A stretch of DNA of 45,417 nt from PCC-9228 sp964477525. GTDB lineage: Bacteria > Cyanobacteriota > Cyanobacteriia > Cyanobacteriales > PCC-9228. The DNA is taken from the NCBI GenBank assembly GCA_964477525.1, contig CAYZHY010000015.1:1-45417 (forward strand), written 5' to 3'. The position numbers and the translations under genes are program-made. This document shows, one piece after another, positions 17,549-25,811 of the stretch (position 1 is its first letter; each line of letters opens with the position of its first letter). The notes beneath the pieces were generated by a model, which saw only the letters and a list, made by a program, of their open reading frames with translations, made no database searches and was not told where the DNA came from.

Positions 17549-17736
17549 TTATACGCTCTTGGCATTCTGTTTGTATTCTATTTAAAGCAAGCGTTCGGAT
17601 TACCATGCTAGCGATCGCTACCTGCTGCATGGGAAATATTTGGCAAAATCTGGTTTGGTTTTGGGGTCGCTGTATCGCCCTTTGCAAGTTAAAATGGAGG
17701 GTGCCGTTTTATAGGTATCGAGGAACGTATCTTTAT

Positions 17737-18039
17737 ATGTCCAAGAAAAGCTTGGTAGAACGAGACAGGAAACGCCGTCGGATGGCGGAAAAATACGCCG
17801 CCAAACGGCAGGAACTCAAAGAGGCTTTCAAAAACGCCCAAAGCCAAGAGGAAAAGATGGAAATCCATCGCCAGCTGCAGCGTTTGCCTCGCAATAGTTC
17901 TCCGACTCGGGTACGCAACCGTTGCTGGAAGACGGGGCGCGCTCACGGTTACTATCGCGATTTCGGTTTAGCCCGCAATGCGCTGCGGGATATGGCACAC
18001 CGAGGGTTGCTGCCTGGCGTGGTTAAATCTAGCTGGTAA
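17737..18039 (+). CDS. rpsN: 30S ribosomal protein S14
   Basis: The product is 100 residues, the standard long bacterial form, beginning MSKKSLVERDRKRRRMAEKY and ending with RVRNRCWKTGRAHGYYRDFG, then LARNALRDMAHRGLLPGVVK. It lacks the CxxC...CxxC zinc ribbon of the short form. It is a 16S rRNA-binding protein of the small-subunit head. As in other cyanobacteria it stands apart from the main ribosomal protein cluster. The frame is open upstream to 17605, but ATG 17737 matches the family start exactly. The 190-base leader upstream contains one HIP1 site near 17611-17618. Confidence 0.97.
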   Translation: MSKKSLVERDRKRRRMAEKYAAKRQELKEAFKNAQSQEEKMEIHRQLQRLPRNSSPTRVRNRCWKTGRAHGYYRDFGLARNALRDMAHRGLLPGVVKSSW

Positions 18040-18102
18040 TCCTAGGTGGGCAGCGATCGCATTCAAACGCCATCAAGCGATCGCCAGCCCATAATTGCCT
18101 TG

Positions 18103-18435
18103 CTAGCCACGACCGCAACAGCCGGCAATTCCCAAGCGGTCTAACAGCAACTCGCTGACCATATTGGCGACCGCACATTCCCCATAAAAGCTTTGGGAAA
18201 AGTCAAATGCCTGCATTTCCGTGATGAGGGCGATGGCAATGCCTCCAACATCGTTTTCGCCCTCCATCCGCTGGCGAATATACGCTTGTGCTGTTTGAGC
18301 GGCGATTTCTTGGTTGACTGGTTCTGGGGGATATTCGCGATCGAGCCACTGCTGCAATGCGCTTTGCAACCATTCCCGTTCGGTTTCGGGGCAGGTTACT
18401 TCTGGAAGCTGGATAGAAGAAATTGCTTCTGTCAT
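18103..18435 (-). CDS. Conserved hypothetical protein ending in CCGRG, 110 aa
   Basis: This soluble protein (MTEAISSIQLPEVTCPETER) has a helical N-terminal half (WLQSALQQWLDREYPPEPVN) and a distinctive C-terminal tail LLLDRLGIAGCCGRG with adjacent cysteines. A further Cys lies in FYGECAVAN. The three C-terminal cysteines could bind a metal or form a redox pair, but that is inference. I chose ATG 18435; the frame is open to 18480, but the upstream part (MPFLGFACRKG) is not expected in the family. It is divergent from the aat gene. Function unknown. Confidence 0.7.
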   Translation of the reverse strand: MTEAISSIQLPEVTCPETEREWLQSALQQWLDREYPPEPVNQEIAAQTAQAYIRQRMEGENDVGGIAIALITEMQAFDFSQSFYGECAVANMVSELLLDRLGIAGCCGRG

Positions 18436-18668
18436 AATAAAATTTGTACCTTTTCTACAAGCAAAGCCAAGAAAGGGCATTTCGTAAAGACCAAAAGTTG
18501 GGAGGCGATCGCTTAAAAAACGTCAAACCCCTAAAACCAGCGATTCCCAACTTATCGAGTTTTTCCAAACCAATACACTTGGCGTTTTTTTTCAACCAAA
18601 GGGTTTGATTTCTCCCAGTATAACGAATACCCGTTGTTTGTATAGGAATATTAATTTTCCTTAAATTC

Positions 18669-19244
18669 ATGTTCGATGTGGCGGAAATTATCCAGGGGTA
18701 TGCCCAAGGATACTTTTTGATGGCGGATGAAGTAGGCGATGGATTGGGTTGGTACGCCACCTACCAGCGAGCTTTAATTCCCCTCGACGAGCGGTTTCGC
18801 TATCCGCGATCGCTAAAAAGAGTTCTCAACCAAAATCGCTTTGCCACTGCCATTAACAAAGACTTTTACGGTGTCGTCGCTGGTTGTGCCGACCGGGAAA
18901 GTACCTGGATTTCGCCAGAATTACAGCAGATCTATTTTGCATTATACCAAGCTGGATGGGCTTACAGCTTCGAAACTTGGCAGGGCAACCAACTGGCTGG
19001 CGGCATTTTGGGCATTGCCATCGGCGGTGCTTTCATTGGCGAATCCATGTTTTATAACATTCGCGATGCTTCCAAGGTCGCCATGGTCAAGCTTGTGGAA
19101 CAGCTGCGAGAGCGCAATTTCATGCTGTACGATGCCCAAATCATCAATCCCCACCTAGAACGTTTTGGTGCCTATCTAGTTTCCGCCGAACAATATCAAG
19201 AAATGCTAGAAAAAGCCATACAGCGCCGATGTTCTTTAATTTAA
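18669..19244 (+). CDS. aat: Leucyl/phenylalanyl-tRNA--protein transferase
   Basis: The product is 191 residues, the shorter form usual in cyanobacteria. Family motifs are GYAQGYFLMAD near the start, RFRYPRSLKRVLNQNRF, the central WISPELQQIYFALYQAGWAY and SFETWQGNQLAGGILGIAIG, the signature FIGESMFYN, and a final DAQIINPHLERFGA. The enzyme transfers Leu or Phe from aminoacyl-tRNA to the N-terminus of proteins that start with Arg or Lys, marking them for ClpS/ClpAP (N-degron pathway). It acts in the cytosol. It starts at ATG 18669 after an AT-rich leader and has no close co-directional partner, though the formyl-end processing gene def lies 1.1 kb downstream. Confidence 0.92.
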   Translation: MFDVAEIIQGYAQGYFLMADEVGDGLGWYATYQRALIPLDERFRYPRSLKRVLNQNRFATAINKDFYGVVAGCADRESTWISPELQQIYFALYQAGWAYSFETWQGNQLAGGILGIAIGGAFIGESMFYNIRDASKVAMVKLVEQLRERNFMLYDAQIINPHLERFGAYLVSAEQYQEMLEKAIQRRCSLI

Positions 19245-19317
19245 GGCCGGGGATAGAAAAATATTAAAATTTTCAAGGAAATTCTTTATTGTGAAAACAA
19301 TTTTTAATCCATACCAT

Positions 19318-19378
19318 CTCCCCTCCTCCCCCTCCTCCGCCTCTTCCCACTCCTCCCCCTCACTCCTTCTCCTCCACC
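19318..19378. repeat. Long pyrimidine-rich tract
   Basis: Some 60 bases are almost pure C and T on the plus strand (units of CTCCTCCC/CTCC). The right end overlaps the last codons of the DUF3598 gene, whose Glu-rich tail it encodes. A similar purine tract on the plus strand is at 2129-2158. Such tracts can form triplex or slipped structures. Confidence 0.6.
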
Positions 19379-20184
19379 ACCAACGTCAAACTCTCCCATT
19401 CCCCTTGCTGGTTGTAGCGACGAATCAAACGCTGGCGCTGGGTAGGAGAAAGCAACCATCCCGCTTCTAGAAAGAAAGGCTGCCTGGCTTCAATTTGCAA
19501 AGGAAACGTTGCCGAAGCGCCACCGGGAAGCAACAAAACGCGCACTGTTGGGGTACTTTCGGTAAAATCAATGGTACCATTGCCCAACTTTCCTTTAGAA
19601 ACAATTTGGCGATCGCGAAAATTCAGTACTTGAGAAATTTCCCCATCGCCGGTTTGGGAAACTTGTAACTCGCTGGTATAGGTTTGCGGCGGCTGTTGCG
19701 AGTTGGGAAAATAGGTCACAGCTTCACCACGCCATTTGCCTACTAAGTCATCCACCGTCAGTGGCGGCGATTCGCTAGCATCGCTGTTGCTGAGGCGTTC
19801 TCGAATTAAACTAAACTGGTCTGGCTGGCTATCGCGGTTGAACAGTTCCACCAGACGCAGGCGACGTTCCCCGCTAATAAAGCCAAATTCGGCACCAAAT
19901 TGAGAATATGGACTCCATTGCACGGAACCTTGAGAAAAAGGACCGCTATCAAAAAAGAATACACTGTTCCCTAGAGAACTGTATTCAAAAACCGATTCCT
20001 GTATTTCGGGTTGGTAGCGACGCACTGTCAGCCGCATGCTAGAGTTGCCATTTTCCGATTGAAAAGGTTCTATAGATACCAAAGTGGGGATTTCGCTTTG
20101 CCACGTTCCCGTGGCATCGTATCGCGCAAAAGAACCTTCCCAATTGCCAACATGTTGCAAGAAATGATCCCATTGAGAAACCAT
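19360..20184 (-). CDS. DUF3598 family protein (lipocalin-like)
   Basis: The 274-residue protein starts MVSQWDHFLQHVGNWEGSFA, the hallmark of the cyanobacterial and plastid DUF3598 family. It is made of two beta-rich lipocalin-like halves (about 1-140 and 150-270). The second half begins DLVGKWRGEAVTYFPNSQQP and is close in fold to CpcS/CpeS phycobilin lyases. No catalytic residue can be assigned. A chromophore- or lipid-binding role is plausible but unproven. There is no signal peptide. The start ATG 20184 is preceded by GGAGG at about 11 bases on the minus strand. The Glu-rich C-terminus (VVEEKE) is encoded by the polypurine tract. Confidence 0.85.
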   Translation of the reverse strand: MVSQWDHFLQHVGNWEGSFARYDATGTWQSEIPTLVSIEPFQSENGNSSMRLTVRRYQPEIQESVFEYSSLGNSVFFFDSGPFSQGSVQWSPYSQFGAEFGFISGERRLRLVELFNRDSQPDQFSLIRERLSNSDASESPPLTVDDLVGKWRGEAVTYFPNSQQPPQTYTSELQVSQTGDGEISQVLNFRDRQIVSKGKLGNGTIDFTESTPTVRVLLLPGGASATFPLQIEARQPFFLEAGWLLSPTQRQRLIRRYNQQGEWESLTLVVEEKE

Positions 20185-20306
20185 ATGCGTTTTCCTCCAT
20201 TTTTCGCGATCGCGTAGTTGGGATGCTACCTTAGCTAGCCAACAATTGGTTAAGATTGTAGAAGTAAAGACTGTACTGTTGTATTGCTGTTCGAGAAGAA
20301 GACCCT

Positions 20307-20870
20307 ATGACTTCCACCGTTCTCGTTGAAAAAACAAAACTAGACACCCCGCCCCTCAACCTGCACTATTTAGGTGATAAAGTTTTGCGTCAATCTTGCA
20401 AGCGCGTTTCCAAAGTTGACCAAAACACCCGCAAATTTGCCAAGGAATTGCTGCAAACCATGTACAGTTCCGATGGCATTGGGTTGGCAGCCCCTCAGGT
20501 AGGAACCCTGAGACAAATGTTGGTGGTAGACTGCGAACCAGACAATCCCGCTACCCCACCCAAGATTCTCATCAATCCCGTTATCAAACGCCACACCAAG
20601 GATACCATGGTGGGTCCGGAAGGCTGTCTTAGCATTCCTGGGGTCTATTTGGATGTAGAACGATATGCTGCGGTGGAAGTGGCATATAAGGATGAATACG
20701 GTCGTCCGCAGAAATTGCTAGCGAAAGAGTTGCTAGGTCGTGCCATTCAACACGAAATGGATCACTTGAGTGGAATTATGTTTGTCGATCGCATCAATAA
20801 TTCCCTAGTATTGGCAGAAGAGCTAAGCAAACATGGTTTCTCTGCCAGCGACGTACAACCCATTTCTTAA
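20307..20870 (+). CDS. def: Peptide deformylase
   Basis: The product is 187 residues. All three active-site motifs are present: GIGLAAPQVG (57-66), EGCLSIPG (105-112, metal ligand Cys107) and QHEMDHLSG (148-156, ligands His149 and His153, catalytic Glu150). It removes the formyl group from the initiator Met of new proteins at the ribosome exit. It is a type 1B-like enzyme with a short N-terminal extension. It starts at ATG 20307, with GAAGAAG upstream. The next gene begins 44 bases after the stop and may share the transcript. Confidence 0.97.
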   Translation: MTSTVLVEKTKLDTPPLNLHYLGDKVLRQSCKRVSKVDQNTRKFAKELLQTMYSSDGIGLAAPQVGTLRQMLVVDCEPDNPATPPKILINPVIKRHTKDTMVGPEGCLSIPGVYLDVERYAAVEVAYKDEYGRPQKLLAKELLGRAIQHEMDHLSGIMFVDRINNSLVLAEELSKHGFSASDVQPIS

Positions 20871-20913
20871 TTTGACTGTATTGCAAAATTCATACCAAAC
20901 GGATAAAAATGCC

Positions 20914-21111
20914 ATGTTGACAGTAAAAAGCGGTTTCTTGCTAGCCATTTCTTGCGTATCCGGCATTTCGGCTGTGGGTTCGGTGTTTGAATTAGCCTCC
21001 GGGCAACCGGATTTTGGCCAGCTGACGACAGGCGTTATCCTCGCTGCTAGCATTCCTCTAACCATTTTAAGCTTTTATTTAGCGGTACAGGATGCCAAGA
21101 CAGGGCAGTAG
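20914..21111 (+). CDS. Conserved small membrane protein, 65 aa
   Basis: It begins MLTVKSGFLLAISCVSGISA and continues VGSVFELASGQPDFGQLTTG, with two hydrophobic helices (about 5-25 and 38-58) around a polar SGQPDF loop. This pattern recurs, from memory, in a small cyanobacterial membrane protein of unknown function. The frame is open upstream to 20833, inside def, but the family-like start is ATG 20914. It probably shares a transcript with def, ending 44 bases upstream. Function unknown. Confidence 0.72.
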   Translation: MLTVKSGFLLAISCVSGISAVGSVFELASGQPDFGQLTTGVILAASIPLTILSFYLAVQDAKTGQ

Positions 21112-21362
21112 GGTATACGATTGTGGGAGATTGGGAGATGGTCGTGGTGGGAAAAAACCATCATGGCATGCTCCTAAGCTCCCATATTCTGTTTTTGGGT
21201 GGATTAAGCCGTTTCAGTTGGCTTAATATTACAAAACGTATATAAAAATTTCATTAAGTTACCCATTTTTGTCAAAGAGCTACCAGTATGTTAGTTTGCT
21301 GGCATATCAATTAATTTCCCCTAACCATAAGATTTCAAGCAAGCTGCATTTTGGATCTATCC

Positions 21363-22013
21363 ATGCTTTTCGATCCAGCTCATACAACTTACTGGATATT
21401 TTTACTTATTGGCATTGCCTTATTTTTTCTGGTTATTTTTTCTGGTGGTGGCGACGAAGATGCCGATAGCGAAGCCATGGATTTACCAGTTCTCAGTTTT
21501 TTTGGGTTTGGTCGTGCCCCGCTGTTTTTATTGCTAGCAACAGATTTTAGCCTTTGGGGACTCATCGGTTGGTTGCTCAATGCTGGTGTAGGTCAGCTTA
21601 CAGGCCGTGTACCGGAGAACTTTTGGGGATGGAGTGGCATCGTTTTTGTGTTTTCTATGGTTTTGAGTCTGTGGTTAGGAAGACTGATAGCTGGGACGTT
21701 AGGAAATTTATTTGCTCCTTTTGGAGAGGATGCCAGTAGCGATCGCTTGTTGGGTTGTGTGGGGACGGTATTTTCCAAAAATATCCCCTTTGCCGACGAA
21801 GGCAGATTCGGACAAGTTAGCGTTCGCGATCCGGCAGGAAACCTCCTGAAAATCAATGCTTACCTCCCCGATTGGGCAGAAGAACGTCCCTATCGGGGTC
21901 AGGAAGTTTTGATCGTTGACCAGCAAGGAAGCACGTATTTTGCAATTGTCAAAGATAGCGTCGATCGAGAACGATGGCTAGCAAACCCCGAAAATCCTGA
22001 AAAAAGTCAGTAA
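21363..22013 (+). CDS. NfeD/YqiJ-like membrane protein with OB-fold, flotillin partner
   Basis: The 216-residue protein begins MLFDPAHTTYWIFLLIGIAL. It has membrane helices at about 10-28, 52-72 and 85-112 and a cytosolic C-terminal beta-rich domain (about 130-205; GCVGTVFSKNIPFADEGRFG, then EEVLIVDQQGSTYFA-like end). That domain fits the OB-fold of NfeD/YqiJ proteins, which pair with flotillins. The pairing is confirmed here by the flotillin gene 34 bases downstream. It may help organise membrane microdomains. TTG 21351 is an alternative start four codons earlier; ATG 21363 was preferred. The stop codon lies in an 11-bp tandem repeat (22001-22033). Confidence 0.82.
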   Translation: MLFDPAHTTYWIFLLIGIALFFLVIFSGGGDEDADSEAMDLPVLSFFGFGRAPLFLLLATDFSLWGLIGWLLNAGVGQLTGRVPENFWGWSGIVFVFSMVLSLWLGRLIAGTLGNLFAPFGEDASSDRLLGCVGTVFSKNIPFADEGRFGQVSVRDPAGNLLKINAYLPDWAEERPYRGQEVLIVDQQGSTYFAIVKDSVDRERWLANPENPEKSQ

Positions 22014-22033
22014 AAAGTCAGTAAAAAGTCAAT
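22001..22033 (+). repeat. Three 11-bp tandem repeats at a gene junction
   Basis: AAAAAGTCAGT occurs at 22001-22011 and 22012-22022, followed by a one-base variant at 22023-22033. The repeats span the NfeD-like stop codon and end just before the flotillin ribosome-binding site (AGAGGTAG). A change in copy number would alter the spacing and possibly the tail of the upstream protein. Confidence 0.85.
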
Positions 22034-22047
22034 AAAGAGGTAGAATT

Positions 22048-24225
22048 ATGCTATTTTGGTTGAAATTTTTACAAAGCTTACCTCAACTTGGCCATACCGA
22101 TACCGAATTTCAGCGATCGCAATTTCCAGCAGAATCAGCGAGCAATAACCAAGACAATCGAGCAGTCGAAGTTGCTGAGTTGCCATCATCGACCCAACCA
22201 ACGCTCGGCCAAACTGGCCTCCCCATTAGCAGTGGATTGTTGGTGCCAGCCAGCATTGTGGTCGGGATTGTCGTTTTATTAATTGTGGCTCTGCTGGCCT
22301 ATAAATCGATTTACCGCATTACGCCAAGCAACGAAGCCTTTGTCAGAACCGGTGGCTTATTTACCAAGAAAAAAGAAGTTATTCTCAACGGTGGCTGTTT
22401 GGTTCTGCCAGGATTTCACGAGCTAACTCGCGTTCCCCTGGTAGAAAATTTTATCAATGTAGAACGCACGAACGAGCTAGCCGTACGTACAAAAGATTAT
22501 TTGCGCGCGAACATGCGGGCAACTTTTTATGTTTGCATTCAAGAAAACGAAGAAGATGTGCGACAAGCTGCCAATCGCATGGCCGAGAAAAATCCCGTTG
22601 GTGGCAATCACGTAACCGAATCCAAAATCCAACAGGCCCTAGAAACCCGAGCTGACGATGCTTTGCGGGCAGCTGCCAAACAAAAAACCCTCGCAGAAAT
22701 CGATTCCGATAAATTAGGTTTTGCCGAAGAAGTGCAAAATTTGGTTGCCCCAGATTTAAAACAAATTGGGATTACCCTCAACAATATTGCCATTGCCGAA
22801 ATTGAAGAAAGCGGTACTTACAACGAAAGTAACTATTTCGATGCCTTGGGACTGCGTACCCGTACGGAAACGATCCAACAATCCGTTCGTGAAAAACAGG
22901 ATGTGGAAATGACCACGCGGGTTCAAATGGAACAAAGGGAAAAGGAGGCAGAGAAAGAAAGCCTAGCAATTGCCAAGGAACAAGAAGAAGCCAAGTTGAA
23001 CCAACAGTTGGAAGTTGAGTCCATGAAAGCTCAACGGGAACGGGAAATTCAAGAAGCCAAAGATAACGAATCCACCCAAACCCAACGCAACCAAATCCTG
23101 CAAGAGAAAGCGGTGGAAGAGGAAAAAATTCAACGGCGGCAAAGCGAACAGCAAAGTCAAAACGAAGCAGAAATTGCAATTGCAGAAAGCAACAGTCAAT
23201 TGCAAGTATCGCAAGCCCAACAACAGCAACAATCGGAAACCGCCCAAATCGAACGGCAACAGGCGGTTGATGCGGCTCGCTTGCGGGCTAAAGTAGAAGT
23301 GGCAGAAGCGGAACAAGAGTCAAAAACCGCAGAAGAACAGTCGGCAATTGCTATTGCCAACAAAGAAAAAGAACGTTTGGAAGCACAAGCAGAACGGGCT
23401 AAATCAGAAGGTAGTGTGGAAACGGCCAAACAAGTGGAAGAAGCAGAGAGGAAGCAACGTCTGGCTGCGATTGAAGCCCAACAAGAAGCCGAACAAAAAC
23501 GTATTTCCGAGCAAAATGTTGTGGAACTAGAAGCATTCCGTCGTCGCCGGCAAGCGGAATCTTCCAAGCAAGCAGCCGATTTGGAAGCAGAATCCACCCG
23601 TACCCTTGCCGCAGCCAATCGCGATAAAGCTTTGGCAGAAGCGGAAGGCAAACGTGCTTTAATCGAAGCGGAAAATGCAGAAAGCGACGCCAATCGGAAC
23701 GTCCGTTTGATTAAGGAAATTTGGCCGGACTTAGCTCCCCAACTACCGGGTATTGCCAAAGCTCTCGCGCCACAGCCAGGCATTTTGGGAGATGCTCGTA
23801 TTTATGCTTTTCCCGGTGCTAACGGCGATGGCAATGGGAATGGCAATGGCAGTGGCAGTGGCAATATGGGAGATTTGAATAAATTGCTGCTGTCTACCAG
23901 CGGCTTTTCTTTGCTAAATGCTTTGCTAGAAGATGGCAAAATTGAGTCGGTGGCAGGAAAAGTCAAGCAACTGTTACAAAACCAAGGTTTGATGGCAGAA
24001 AATGCAGCTACCGACACCGAATCTAGCAGCGATGTGGTCCCCAGCAATCAACCTGCGACGCCCTCTGCCAGTAGCAACGAAACCAATACAGAAACGACGG
24101 CTACAGAATCTAGCCGCCAGTCAAACGAACAAGGTTCTAGCAATCGAACGGCACGATCGAACGAGCAAGGTTCTAGCGATCGCATTGCAAATACAGATGA
24201 TTTGAACCAAGATTTAAATTCATAA
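22048..24225 (+). CDS. Flotillin-like SPFH protein (YqiK type)
   Basis: The product is 725 residues. After a polar N-terminal stretch of about 60 residues comes one membrane helix (about 66-87, SIVVGIVVLLIVALLAYKSI). An SPFH/band-7 domain follows (about 88-290; YRITPSNEAFVRTGG, ADDALRAAAKQKTLAEID, IGITLNNIAIAEIEESGTYN). A very long Glu/Gln/Ala-rich coiled coil runs from about 290 to 560 with the flotillin EA-repeat style. A second conserved patch (ANRNVRLIKEIWPDLAPQLP-like) follows, then a Gly/Asn linker (about 590-612) and a Ser/Asn/Thr-rich tail with a repeated SNEQGSS. Flotillins oligomerise on membrane microdomains. It is translated from AGAGG-ATG, 34 bases after the NfeD-like partner, so the two form an operon. 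The polar N-terminal extension before the helix is unusual. Confidence 0.9.
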   Translation: MLFWLKFLQSLPQLGHTDTEFQRSQFPAESASNNQDNRAVEVAELPSSTQPTLGQTGLPISSGLLVPASIVVGIVVLLIVALLAYKSIYRITPSNEAFVRTGGLFTKKKEVILNGGCLVLPGFHELTRVPLVENFINVERTNELAVRTKDYLRANMRATFYVCIQENEEDVRQAANRMAEKNPVGGNHVTESKIQQALETRADDALRAAAKQKTLAEIDSDKLGFAEEVQNLVAPDLKQIGITLNNIAIAEIEESGTYNESNYFDALGLRTRTETIQQSVREKQDVEMTTRVQMEQREKEAEKESLAIAKEQEEAKLNQQLEVESMKAQREREIQEAKDNESTQTQRNQILQEKAVEEEKIQRRQSEQQSQNEAEIAIAESNSQLQVSQAQQQQQSETAQIERQQAVDAARLRAKVEVAEAEQESKTAEEQSAIAIANKEKERLEAQAERAKSEGSVETAKQVEEAERKQRLAAIEAQQEAEQKRISEQNVVELEAFRRRRQAESSKQAADLEAESTRTLAAANRDKALAEAEGKRALIEAENAESDANRNVRLIKEIWPDLAPQLPGIAKALAPQPGILGDARIYAFPGANGDGNGNGNGSGSGNMGDLNKLLLSTSGFSLLNALLEDGKIESVAGKVKQLLQNQGLMAENAATDTESSSDVVPSNQPATPSASSNETNTETTATESSRQSNEQGSSNRTARSNEQGSSDRIANTDDLNQDLNS

Positions 24226-24284
24226 GTCAGTTGGCTATCTGGATACCATGTTTCCACAATGGCGATCGCGTTAAATTTCCCCCG

Positions 24285-24305
24285 ACCTCCCTTTTTGAGG
24301 GAGGT
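24285..24305. terminator. Hairpin between convergent genes
   Basis: ACCTCCCT and AGGGAGGT pair as an 8-bp stem with a TTTTG loop, between the flotillin stop and the convergent SDR-CIA30 stop. There is no clear T-run on either side, so a terminator role is tentative. Confidence 0.4.
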
Positions 24306-24323
24306 TATATGTCTGTAATGGCT

Positions 24324-25811
24324 TTATTCGACGGCAGAGGGAGATTTTTCGTCCACCTGCAAGCGAGAAAAGCAACCTTGCCAATCAAAATCGGCTGGTC
24401 TGTCCTCATCGCCAGCTTTCACTTCAAATGTTTTGTTCAAAGCTTCTTCTCGGTTTAACGCTTGCAAGCACAATTCAGTCACATCTTCGCGGCTAACTTG
24501 TCCGCGCATATTGTCCCCTTGGTCGAAAACCAGAGATTGGCCGCCGGGTTCTTCCGTGAGGGCGCAAGGACGGATAATGGTATAGGGTAAGCCACTGTTG
24601 CGAATGGCATCTTCGCCGCGTAATTTCCAGGTGAGGATGCCGCCGAGTTGGTCGTTCATACGAACCGCTGGGGGTTCTTCGTCTAAATTCAGACCGGGAC
24701 GACCGGGACGGGTAACACCAGCAGAACTAATATGGATAAAATGGGGCAATTGTTGCCCGCCGTAAGCTTGGATAGAGGCAATTTGCATTTGAAAGCCGCC
24801 GGTGGAAAACTTGGGATTGAGCTGGCGATCGTATTCAAATTTGCTTAGCATTAATTGAATGGAGCAAATTTTGCTGGGGTCGAGGGATTCTTTGTCGTAG
24901 CGGGTTTTGGCACGGAAGACGGGAATAAATTCGGAAAACGGAATGCGTACGGTTTGCCAAATGTTGTAGACGGTGTCGAAGGAATAGCAGTAGGAAACGC
25001 TATCCCATTTGGGGTCGGTTCGCAAAATAAATTTGTAGCGTTTGCCGTCGCCTTTGACCCGCAGTTGGATGCCTTCAAAGTTGGATAAATCGAGGGAATT
25101 GGCAAAGTTGCGGGTTCTCACGGAAGCAAAACCGCCGGAGTTGGCGGTGGAGATGTTGCCAGCAAAGACGGCGGCTTCGTCGGTGAGGTAGATATTGCTT
25201 TCGCTAACGCCTCCCATAACCACGTCGTCGAGAACCCCCCAGGTTTCTTTTAGGTCTTGGGAAGGTTGGGAAAAGTCGAAGATGGTGGTTTCTTTGGCGT
25301 TTTTGAAGGCTGCTTGTAGTAGGTGTTGGATGCCTCGGTATTCGACGGCTTCGGGGGTATCGACGACTTCTGGCATGTAAAATTTGATGCCTTGGTAGTA
25401 TTTTTCCCGATTGGGGGTATCGCCTTCTACCGGTTGTACGCGGGTTCCGGTACAGCAAATAATGGCGCTGATGTTGGCAAACAGGCGCGGGGTTAGGGTT
25501 TCGGGGATGGTTAAATCGGCTTCGACGATGTCGGTTTTTTTGCTGTCTTTGCCGAGAATTTCTTGGGCGCGTTGAGCATTTCGCACCAGCGATCGCGTAG
25601 AATATCCTTGTTGCTGCAATTGACGAAGGACTCGTTTGCCAACGCCTCCGGTAGCGCCGGCAACCAAAACTACGCCTTGCTGTTGGGGTTGGTTAATTTT
25701 TGGTTTTGGCTGGCGGTCGAAGTTTCCGACAAATGGAATAACGCGATAGTAGGCGAGGGTACGGAAAAATCGTCCCACATCCCATTTGGCACGTTCTTTG
25801 GTGGTTGCCAC
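24324..25811 (-). CDS. NmrA-like SDR protein with an inserted CIA30 domain
   Basis: The product is 495 residues. An atypical short-chain dehydrogenase/NmrA Rossmann half comes first: GATGGVGKR at 52-60, ADLT at 98-101, IICCTGTR at 117-124. It is interrupted at about residue 175 by a CIA30 (complex I intermediate-associated protein 30) jelly-roll, about 176-350, with FDFSQPSQDLKETWGVLDDV, VMGGVSESN and the QLMLSKFEYD segment. The SDR fold then resumes (HISSAGVTRPGRPG at 360-373, KLRGEDAIRNSGLPYTIIRP near 396-415, QVSREDVTELCLQAL). This nested layout is known in cyanobacteria and plants but has no settled function; assembly of NDH-1 or other photosynthetic complexes is a reasonable guess. It has no membrane helix. 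It starts at ATG 25811. Confidence 0.87.
   Translation of the reverse strand: MATTKERAKWDVGRFFRTLAYYRVIPFVGNFDRQPKPKINQPQQQGVVLVAGATGGVGKRVLRQLQQQGYSTRSLVRNAQRAQEILGKDSKKTDIVEADLTIPETLTPRLFANISAIICCTGTRVQPVEGDTPNREKYYQGIKFYMPEVVDTPEAVEYRGIQHLLQAAFKNAKETTIFDFSQPSQDLKETWGVLDDVVMGGVSESNIYLTDEAAVFAGNISTANSGGFASVRTRNFANSLDLSNFEGIQLRVKGDGKRYKFILRTDPKWDSVSYCYSFDTVYNIWQTVRIPFSEFIPVFRAKTRYDKESLDPSKICSIQLMLSKFEYDRQLNPKFSTGGFQMQIASIQAYGGQQLPHFIHISSAGVTRPGRPGLNLDEEPPAVRMNDQLGGILTWKLRGEDAIRNSGLPYTIIRPCALTEEPGGQSLVFDQGDNMRGQVSREDVTELCLQALNREEALNKTFEVKAGDEDRPADFDWQGCFSRLQVDEKSPSAVE

Noticed and set aside
17605..17736. N-terminal extension of rpsN
   Set aside because: The open frame upstream of ATG 17737 does not resemble S14, and the family length is met exactly from 17737.
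22778..23783. Long minus-strand open frames inside the flotillin gene
   Set aside because: They mirror the Glu/Gln/Ala-rich coiled coil. Their low-complexity products (Ser/Ala/Cys- or Leu/Phe-rich) are typical shadows.
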